A DNA stretch of 7,771 bases, taken from positions 10,154-17,924 of the forward strand of contig DGNI01000132.1 in assembly GCA_002388885.1 (NCBI GenBank). Reading direction: 5' to 3'. The notes beneath the pieces are model-generated. The model saw nothing but the letters and a program-made list of their open reading frames with translations, did no database searches and was not told where the DNA came from. Below are positions 1-3,576 of the stretch, in pieces (within the stretch, counting starts at the first letter, position 1; each line of letters starts with the position of its first letter). Position numbers and translations under genes: made by a program. The stretch comes from Parvularculaceae bacterium UBA4496. Its GTDB lineage: Bacteria; Pseudomonadota; Alphaproteobacteria; Caulobacterales; Parvularculaceae.

Positions 1-399
1 TTCCACACGCCGCTGCTCGATCATGTCTCGCAAAAAGCGTTCGACGCTCTTTCACCAGACACCATGCAGTCGCCTGAGATTCCGATGATTGACGGGCGCG
101 GCGCCGTCTGGTCTCCGCACAGCACTGATGTGCATTCGCTTTATCAGTACACGTTCGGGCACCAAATCGTTGAAACCTATGACTTCTCGAAATCCATCGA
201 AGTAGCGATCAAGGAATTCGCGCCTGACAAACTCATCCTTGCCGGGCCTGGCGCGACGCTCGGCGCACCGGTCGCGCAGGAACTCATCCGTCACTGTTGG
301 CTCGGACTTAAATCAAAGGCGGATTTCGCCGCCGTGCAAAAAGATGATCCGTTCCTGATCGCCATGGGCCGTGAGGATCAGCGAAAACTGGCCGTCTAG
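1..399 (+). CDS. FabD-like acyltransferase (malonyl-CoA:ACP transacylase family), C-terminal fragment
   Basis: The reading frame is open from base 1 and ends at TAG 397-399, so the N-terminal part, including the nucleophilic Ser motif, lies outside the window. The first residues, FHTPLL, match the segment of the FabD family that carries the catalytic His (FHSPL in many members). Further on, IPMIDGRG corresponds to the conserved 'P-V/I-V/I-N/D' strand, and LILAGPGATLGAPVAQ to the 'GPG-x-x-L' loop near the end of the acyltransferase fold. The family moves malonyl or other acyl groups from CoA to acyl carrier protein in the cytoplasm. After the GPG motif comes an unusually long tail (WLGLKSKADF to the end), which is not in E. 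coli FabD and suggests an alphaproteobacterial variant or an acyltransferase of a specialised pathway. For that reason no gene symbol is given. The stop codon lies inside the downstream terminator stem. Confidence 0.72.
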   Translation, partial: FHTPLLDHVSQKAFDALSPDTMQSPEIPMIDGRGAVWSPHSTDVHSLYQYTFGHQIVETYDFSKSIEVAIKEFAPDKLILAGPGATLGAPVAQELIRHCWLGLKSKADFAAVQKDDPFLIAMGREDQRKLAV

Positions 400-449
400 A
401 CCGTGTTCGCGATTCTTTGAATCGCTCACTTGGTCTAGAGTATTTTTTT
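395..449 (+). terminator. Rho-independent terminator overlapping the stop codon of the FabD-like gene
   Basis: TCTAGACC (395-402) pairs perfectly with GGTCTAGA (432-439). Inside it GCGATTC (409-415) pairs perfectly with GAATCGC (419-425) around a TTT loop, and GTG/CAC can pair between the two helices. A run of seven T follows at 443-449. The UAG stop of the upstream gene (397-399) is part of the stem. The T-tract direction serves the + strand gene. Confidence 0.8.
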
Positions 450-500
450 GCGCGCATTTTTAACAGAAAACCGCTCACACTATTCCTAAATGCGCTCTAG
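435..500. repeat. CTAGAG-ended imperfect palindrome between convergent genes (dispersed-repeat-like)
   Basis: The element starts CTAGAG (435-440) and ends CTCTAG (495-500). Inside, GCGCATTT (452-459) and AAATGCGC (488-495) form a perfect 8-bp inverted repeat around a core containing AAAACCGCTCACAC. The CTAG-ended shape and the AAAACCGCT-CACAC core resemble, from memory, intergenic palindromes that are highly repeated in many alphaproteobacterial genomes; this could not be checked here. The right end supplies the TAG stop of the CNNM gene (497-499, read on the minus strand). The structure may act as the minus-strand terminator or as an mRNA end-stabilising hairpin for that gene. Confidence 0.55.
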
Positions 501-1567
501 TTTTTCTTCGCATCGAGACTGTCGGGATCAATACCAAGCGCCGTCATCCGGTCGCGCCACCGCCGATAGGCAAGCGCCTGCATGTCTTCGACCGTGTCGA
601 GTTCGTCGGTGATTTCGAGGCCAATCAGGGTTTCAACGACATCTTCCAGAGTCACCAGCCCCTGCACGGTTCCATATTCATCCACCAGAAGCGCGATATG
701 ACTTTTTTCGTGCATCAGCCTGTCGAAGACGTCCGACGCGGAAAAACTGTCCAACATGGCGACAAAGTCCCGGCGAAAGTCAGATAGTGGCCGGTCGAAC
801 TCATCCTTCGCCTGCGCCATCAAAAGATCGGTCCTCAATACAAATCCGGTCACATCGTCAGGATTGGCTTTGTAAATCGGAATGCGGGAAAACTGTTTTG
901 TCGAATAGCGCGAGAAAAAGTCCTGCACTGTCATCTTCGCCGGCGCAGAAAAGATTACGGATCTCGGCGTCATGATGTCCCGCGCCGACAGGTTCTGAAG
1001 GCGCATCAGGTTGGAGACAATCTTTTGCTCCTTTGCCTGCAGCAGCCCCTCCTGTTCGCCGATTTCAGCCATCGCTTCAATTTCATCGCGGCTGAAAGTG
1101 AACGCCGTCGCCCCTGACCGCGACATTAGCCGCGTCAGCCGTTCCGACAGCCAGACGAAGGGTAGCAAAAGCGTGGTGAGGCCTTCGATCAACGGCGCCA
1201 TGCCCGGCGCCAGTTGCCGCCAGTAAGTTGCGCCCAGCGTTTTCGGAATAATCTCGGAAAAAACCAGAATGAGGAGCGTCAGTATTGCGGATGTGGCGCC
1301 CACATAAGCGTTGCCGAATACGATTGCCGATTGGGCGCCGACGCCAGCAGCGCCGACCGTATGCGCAATCGTGTTGGCGGTGAGGATCGCCGCCAGCGGC
1401 CGGTCTAGATTGCCGCGCAAACGTTTTAGCGACTTCGCGCCGCGCGCGCCTTTCCGCTCAAGCGTCGCCACATAGGAGGGCCGGACGGACAAGATGACAG
1501 CCTCGGATATGGAGCAAAAGAAGGAGACCAGGATGGCGAGAAGAAGATAGAAAACAAGAAGGGTCAA
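497..1567 (-). CDS. CNNM/DUF21 transmembrane domain plus CBS-pair protein (CorC/HlyC-related, lacking the CorC C-terminal domain)
   Basis: This 356-residue inner-membrane protein belongs to the CNNM/CorC family, whose members are linked to Mg2+ (sometimes Co2+) transport or homeostasis. The CNNM domain covers about residues 1-175, with hydrophobic helices near 1-27, 55-85, 92-112 and 122-142. Family motifs seen are SISEAVILSVRPSY (19-32), ANTIAHT (64-70) and the conserved E-x-x-P-K (105-109). A CBS pair follows at about 195-318, starting at DIMTPR (197-202) and ending with LVDEYGTVQGLVTLEDVVE (294-312). The CorC_HlyC domain that often follows is absent; the last 38 residues are a charged tail. 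The start is TTG at 1567-1565. It is the only start candidate before an upstream in-frame stop (1583-1585), there is no ATG in the first helix, and the N-terminus then matches the family. No good ribosome-binding site is visible. The product class is secure; the transported ion is inference. Confidence 0.88.
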   Translation of the reverse strand: MTLLVFYLLLAILVSFFCSISEAVILSVRPSYVATLERKGARGAKSLKRLRGNLDRPLAAILTANTIAHTVGAAGVGAQSAIVFGNAYVGATSAILTLLILVFSEIIPKTLGATYWRQLAPGMAPLIEGLTTLLLPFVWLSERLTRLMSRSGATAFTFSRDEIEAMAEIGEQEGLLQAKEQKIVSNLMRLQNLSARDIMTPRSVIFSAPAKMTVQDFFSRYSTKQFSRIPIYKANPDDVTGFVLRTDLLMAQAKDEFDRPLSDFRRDFVAMLDSFSASDVFDRLMHEKSHIALLVDEYGTVQGLVTLEDVVETLIGLEITDELDTVEDMQALAYRRWRDRMTALGIDPDSLDAKKN

Positions 1568-1674
1568 TTTGTGAAACCGCGTGACTTACGAATTAGCCTG
1601 ACCAGACTTAGGGCTTTGTCGCGCATAGGGAAAGAGCGGTAAACCAGACGGGCGAAAACCCGGGATCGCAATGC

Positions 1675-2085
1675 TCAGCGTTCACTCGCAACCGGCTGAT
1701 AGTCATGCACCGGCTCTTCGATCCATTGGCGCGCATGGTCGCGTTCATGCATCGGGAAAATCCTCATCTCAATGTTTCCGAGCCTCTTGAACGCCGCCGC
1801 CAGACGGATAACCATCGCAGGATTATCGGACACCAGCGCATATTTGCGCATCTTCTGCATGAACGCGTAATCTTCAGTGCTGCTACTCGCCTGCGAAAGC
1901 TTCGACATCGCCTTCAACAAATTGTCCGGCTTGCCGTGATGAATCTCGAGCTCGCTGAAATGACCGTGGCGGACCGCCAGATCACGCATCGCTTTCAGGA
2001 GTTCGGGCATCCGTTCAAGCTGGTATTGCCCGAAAACCTCGACCTCCACATAGGCATGGCGGTCGTCAATGCGGATATTCATCAT
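1675..2085 (-). CDS. SpoIIAA-like / STAS-SEC14-type small cytoplasmic protein
   Basis: This 136-residue soluble protein has no signal peptide or membrane segment. It opens with a beta strand (AYVEVEVFGQY, 11-21), continues as alternating helices and strands, and ends in PMHERDHARQWIEE (111-124). That resembles the last strand-helix unit of SpoIIAA-like (PF11964-type) proteins, in which an 'A-x-x-W-L/I' helix closes the fold. Family members are often of unknown function; some relatives of the fold bind lipids or act as anti-anti-sigma-like partners, but no phosphorylatable Ser can be assigned here. Two adjacent ATG codons occur (2085-2083 and 2082-2080), and a modest GGAAA lies about 9 nt upstream. 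Only 18 nt separate it from the end of the CRP-type gene, so the two are probably co-transcribed. Fold assignment is moderate; the role is unknown. Confidence 0.62.
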   Translation of the reverse strand: MMNIRIDDRHAYVEVEVFGQYQLERMPELLKAMRDLAVRHGHFSELEIHHGKPDNLLKAMSKLSQASSSTEDYAFMQKMRKYALVSDNPAMVIRLAAAFKRLGNIEMRIFPMHERDHARQWIEEPVHDYQPVASER

Positions 2086-2103
2086 GGGAAAATTTCCAGC
2101 GGT

Positions 2104-2823
2104 TTATTCTTCACCGATATGGCGGAGCGTTTCAGGCTTCAGCACGGTAATGACGCCGCCTTCCTGACGAACGAGTCCTTCGGATTCCCAAAGCTTCAGC
2201 TGGCGATTGACGTTTTCACGCATCAGTCCCGCATGAGCGCCGAGATTGCCCTGACTCAATTTCATGTCGATGCAAAGCGAGCCGTCATCGTCCGTATGGC
2301 CGTAATATTCGCCAAGCCGCAACAGCGCCCGCGCGAGGCGCGGTCCCGCCGGTAGCGTCGCAATATCCTCGAGCAGAAAATTGGTGTGACGCAATCGCGT
2401 GCAAAGCGCTGAAATAATCTGCAGAGCGACGCCGTGATTGCGTTCGAGAAAGTCGAGAACGTCCCGCCGGAAAAGCCGCAAGGCGCGCGTTTCCTGCAGC
2501 GCGCTTGCGGCTGCAGAACGGGCGCCGCCGTCGAACACGCCCATCTCTCCAAGCACTTCATTCTCGCCCATGAAGGCGAGGACGGTTTCCTTGCCGGCGT
2601 CAGAATAGCTGGAGATTTTCACCCTTCCAGACAGGATGATGTAAAGGCAGTCGCTTTCGTCGCCCTGCGAAAAGATCTGTTTGCGTGCGGGAAAAACGAC
2701 GCTCTGGGCAGTATCCAGCAGCCCCTTGAGCTTGTCGTCAGACAAGGCCTCAAAGAAAGGATGCCGCTTGAGCTCCCAGATGAGCCCAGCGTTCGCTGCT
2801 GATTTTCCATTCGCCCCGGACAC
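2104..2823 (-). CDS. CRP-type cAMP receptor transcription regulator (Crp/Fnr family)
   Basis: This 239-residue regulator has an N-terminal cyclic-nucleotide-binding domain (about 20-140), a dimerisation helix (about 135-160) and a C-terminal winged helix-turn-helix (about 165-235). The phosphate-binding cassette shows GEMG (92-95) and R102-S103, matching E. coli CRP G71-E72 and R82-S83. The C-helix has T147-N148 where E. coli CRP has T127-S128, and the mycobacterial CRP has T-N. The recognition helix MRENVNRQL (201-209) aligns without gaps to SRETVGRIL of E. coli CRP, keeping the base-contacting R, E and R as R202, E203 and R207. There is no FNR-like N-terminal cysteine cluster. The start is GTG (2823-2821), with GGGAG 8 nt upstream. 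It is followed closely by the SpoIIAA-like gene. A cAMP effector is inferred from these residues, and two matching TGTGA-N6-TCACA operators lie just upstream. The gene's own upstream region shows no such operator. Confidence 0.88.
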   Translation of the reverse strand: MSGANGKSAANAGLIWELKRHPFFEALSDDKLKGLLDTAQSVVFPARKQIFSQGDESDCLYIILSGRVKISSYSDAGKETVLAFMGENEVLGEMGVFDGGARSAAASALQETRALRLFRRDVLDFLERNHGVALQIISALCTRLRHTNFLLEDIATLPAGPRLARALLRLGEYYGHTDDDGSLCIDMKLSQGNLGAHAGLMRENVNRQLKLWESEGLVRQEGGVITVLKPETLRHIGEE

Positions 2824-2858
2824 CCTCTTGTCTCCCGTCTCAGGCAGTCCTTGAGCTG

Positions 2859-2887
2859 ATGATAGCCAATAAATTCTCTTTTGTCGC
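2859..2887 (-). promoter_or_regulatory. Candidate promoter of the CRP-type gene
   Basis: On the minus strand GCGACA (2887-2882, 4/6 to TTGACA) is separated by 17 bp from TATCAT (2864-2859, 5/6 to TATAAT), about 36 nt before the GTG start. It lies just after the terminator of the first small unit, so the regulator would need a promoter here. The match is modest and unsupported by other data. Confidence 0.35.
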
Positions 2888-2894
2888 GCCGCAC

Positions 2895-2939
2895 AAAAAA
2901 AAGAAGACGGCGCTCCTTCCCCCAGAAGGACGCGCCGTC
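2895..2939 (-). terminator. Rho-independent terminator of small-peptide unit 1
   Basis: On the minus strand GACGGCGC-G-TCCTTC (2939-2925) pairs with GAAGGAGCGCCGTC (2919-2906), with a single bulged G, across a G-rich loop. It is followed by TTCTTTTTTTT (2905-2895). It ends transcription of the 2994-3080 gene before the CRP-type gene. It is homologous to the terminator of unit 2, including the CGGCGCGTCCTT arm and GGGGGAAGG. Confidence 0.88.
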
Positions 2940-2950
2940 TCTTGCAATAG

Positions 2951-2980
2951 TGGGCCGGAGCGGGGCGATGCCCCGGCCCA
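2951..2980 (-). other. Post-stop GC-rich hairpin, unit 1
   Basis: TGGGCCGG (2951-2958) and CCGGCCCA (2973-2980) form a perfect 8-bp inverted repeat 13 nt beyond the stop codon of the first 28-residue gene, separate from the terminator further on. There is no T-tract, so it is unlikely to be a terminator; it could protect the 3' end of the short mRNA. Unit 2 has a hairpin of the same stem length but unrelated sequence at the matching place. Confidence 0.6.
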
Positions 2981-2993
2981 AGGAGGGTGTCGG

Positions 2994-3080
2994 CTACCGG
3001 GAAACCGTGAAAACGCTTGAAACACCAAGGACTGCGTTCATTCCGATGAAACCGATCAGGATGATTTCGATGATACCCAT
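2994..3080 (-). CDS. 28-residue single-span membrane peptide, copy 1
   Basis: An ATG (3080-3078) to TAG (2996-2994) frame encodes 28 residues beginning MGIIEIILIGFIG and ending GVSSVFTVSR. Residues 3-24 are almost wholly hydrophobic, enough for one membrane span. There is one acidic residue (E5), one N (N15), glycines at 2, 10, 13 and 19, and a single terminal Arg, which suggests a cytoplasmic or interfacial C-terminus. A clear GGGAG (3092-3088) lies 7 nt before the ATG. A second copy exactly 300 bp upstream differs at only three residues (M14/I, V17/T, V23/L) while seven other codons, stop included, differ silently. That pattern is expected of a translated gene under selection. I do not recognise the family. 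Candidate roles by analogy with other tiny membrane proteins are subunit or regulator of a membrane complex, or a membrane-active toxin; neither is shown. Confidence 0.82.
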   Translation of the reverse strand: MGIIEIILIGFIGMNAVLGVSSVFTVSR

Positions 3081-3100
3081 TGTCTTTCTCCCGTTTTCTC

Positions 3101-3123
3101 CGGCCTGTCTCTCCCGACCGCCG
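3101..3123 (-). other. Leader hairpin, unit 1
   Basis: In the 5' leader, about 20 nt before the start codon, CGGC-GTC (minus strand, 3123-3116 with one unpaired base) can pair with GAC-GCCG (3109-3101, two unpaired) around the six-base loop GGGAGA. In unit 2 the same stem is kept exactly and only the loop differs. It could modulate translation or stability; the stem is short, so its formation is uncertain. Confidence 0.45.
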
Positions 3124-3133
3124 ATGATTTGAG

Positions 3134-3139
3134 ATTAGA
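3134..3139 (-). promoter_or_regulatory. Candidate -10 element of unit 1
   Basis: The minus strand reads TCTAAT (5/6 to TATAAT), centred 30 bp downstream of the centre of the CRP-type operator. This is close to the spacing of class II CRP-dependent promoters, in which the activator overlaps the -35 region and none is needed. The predicted start is near 3127, giving a transcript of about 230 nt to the terminator. Unit 2 has only weaker matches at the same place (TCTATC at 3439-3434, or TATCTT at 3437-3432). Confidence 0.45.
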
Positions 3140-3158
3140 GCTCGTCTCCTTTTACCGC

Positions 3159-3174
3159 TGTGATGGGCGTCACA
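3159..3174 (-). promoter_or_regulatory. CRP-type operator of unit 1 (perfect TGTGA-N6-TCACA)
   Basis: TGTGATGGGCGTCACA is a perfect match to the E. coli CRP consensus half-sites TGTGA and TCACA with 6-bp spacing; one more base pair (C/G) extends the symmetry on each side. The centre is 86 nt upstream of the ATG. A regulator whose recognition helix carries the same contact residues as E. coli CRP is encoded just downstream. An identical arrangement occurs 300 bp away. Binding and the direction of the effect are inferred; the position suggests activation. Confidence 0.82.
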
Positions 3175-3202
3175 GCTTCTGTCTTTTTCGTAAGTTACTG
3201 AT

Positions 3203-3246
3203 TTTTAAAAGAAAAACGGCGCGCCCTTCCCCCAAAGGACGCGCCG
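3203..3246 (-). terminator. Rho-independent terminator of small-peptide unit 2
   Basis: On the minus strand CGGCGCG-T-CCTT (3246-3235) pairs with the CGCGCCG-containing arm (down to 3217), with one mismatch, across a G-rich loop. It is followed by TTTTTCTTTT (3216-3207) and AAAA. It separates unit 2 from the operator of unit 1 and is homologous to the terminator at 2895-2939. Confidence 0.85.
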
Positions 3247-3268
3247 CGGTCTCCCCCTGCTGCTTAAG

Positions 3269-3292
3269 CGCAACGCTGAGCCAGGCGTTGCG
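3269..3292 (-). other. Post-stop hairpin, unit 2
   Basis: CGCAACGC (3269-3276) and GCGTTGCG (3285-3292) form a perfect 8-bp stem with an 8-nt loop, beginning 1 nt after the stop codon of the second 28-residue gene. It has no T-tract and lies ahead of the terminator. The sequence is unrelated to the unit 1 hairpin, although position and stem length agree. Confidence 0.62.
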
Positions 3293-3293
3293 G

Positions 3294-3380
3294 TTACCGG
3301 CTAACCGTGAAGAGGCTGGAGACGCCAAGGGTGGCGTTGATGCCGATGAAACCGATCAGGATGATTTCGATGATACCCAT
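3294..3380 (-). CDS. 28-residue single-span membrane peptide, copy 2
   Basis: An ATG (3380-3378) to TAA (3296-3294) frame encodes a peptide beginning MGIIEIILIGFIG and ending GVSSLFTVSR, 25/28 identical to copy 1. The first 12 codons are identical at the DNA level. Beyond them 13 of 51 bases differ, yet only three residues change, all hydrophobic or small (I14, T17, L23 here). The GGGAG ribosome-binding site (3392-3388) and its 7-nt spacing are the same as in copy 1. It has its own operator, leader hairpin and terminator, so it is a separate transcription unit rather than the second gene of an operon. Any long + strand open frame over this region lacks such support. The family is not recognised; membrane insertion is inferred from composition. 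Confidence 0.82.
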   Translation of the reverse strand: MGIIEIILIGFIGINATLGVSSLFTVSR

Positions 3381-3400
3381 TGTCTTTCTCCCGTTTCTTC

Positions 3401-3423
3401 CGGCCTGTCGCTATCGACCGCCG
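3401..3423 (-). other. Leader hairpin, unit 2
   Basis: Both stem arms match unit 1 base for base (CGGC, GTC, GAC, GCCG), while the six-base loop reads GATAGC instead of GGGAGA. All three differences in this 23-nt stretch fall in the loop. Confidence 0.45.
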
Positions 3424-3458
3424 ATGAGAGAAAGATAGAAAAATCCCGGAAATCCGGC

Positions 3459-3474
3459 TGTGATGGACGTCACA
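3459..3474 (-). promoter_or_regulatory. CRP-type operator of unit 2 (perfect TGTGA-N6-TCACA)
   Basis: TGTGATGGACGTCACA has perfect CRP half-sites. It differs from the unit 1 operator at a single spacer base and is centred 86 nt before the ATG, exactly as in unit 1. The sequence between operator and leader is diverged between copies, so the operator is kept while its surroundings are not. Confidence 0.82.
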
Positions 3475-3576
3475 GGCCGGGTGATTTAGGTAAATAAATT
3501 CTGAATTGGGTCGACTTTCCGGAAATGCGCCGCAATTTTCCCTTTAACGACAAATAGTTAGAAGAAAAGAGCGCGA

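Larger units (their letters stand above)
2895..3474 (-). repeat. Tandem duplication of a complete small transcription unit (period 300 bp)
   Basis: Unit 2 (3203-3474) and unit 1 (2895-3174) each contain operator, leader hairpin, ribosome-binding site, 28-codon gene, 8-bp hairpin and terminator. Operator, leader and start codon are offset by exactly 300 bp. Conserved blocks are the operator (15/16), 43 nt of leader ahead of the ATG (38/43), the coding region (74/87) and the terminator arms. The 35 bp between operator and leader hairpin and the region between stop and terminator are largely diverged. The duplication is therefore not recent, and the conserved blocks are probably functional. Confidence 0.85.

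Noticed and set aside
1569..1586. TGTGA half-site before the CNNM gene
   Set aside because: The second half reads GTGAC in direct rather than inverted orientation, so there is no CRP palindrome.
1649..1662. CGGG-CGAAAA-CCCG hairpin downstream of the SpoIIAA-like gene
   Set aside because: The stem is only 4 bp with no following T-tract, too weak to call a terminator.
2104..2823. FNR-type oxygen sensor as an alternative identity for the regulator
   Set aside because: There is no N-terminal cysteine cluster, and the recognition helix carries the CRP-type R-E-x-x-x-R pattern rather than the FNR E-x-x-S-R.
2994..3380. Type I toxin-antitoxin interpretation of the twin hydrophobic peptides
   Set aside because: Tandem copies of a short hydrophobic peptide fit the pattern, but no promoter for an overlapping antisense RNA could be recognised, and the CRP operators point to regulated activation instead.
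2881..3497. Plus-strand open frames over the small-unit region (2881-3132 and 3129-3497)
   Set aside because: They run through operators, hairpins and terminators of the minus-strand units, have no ribosome-binding site or family resemblance, and are best explained as antisense shadows of the duplicated units.
3516..3525. Perfect 10-bp palindrome TTTCCGGAAA between the cyclase and unit 2
   Set aside because: A single short palindrome in an AT-rich gap can occur by chance, and no matching regulator or second copy was seen.
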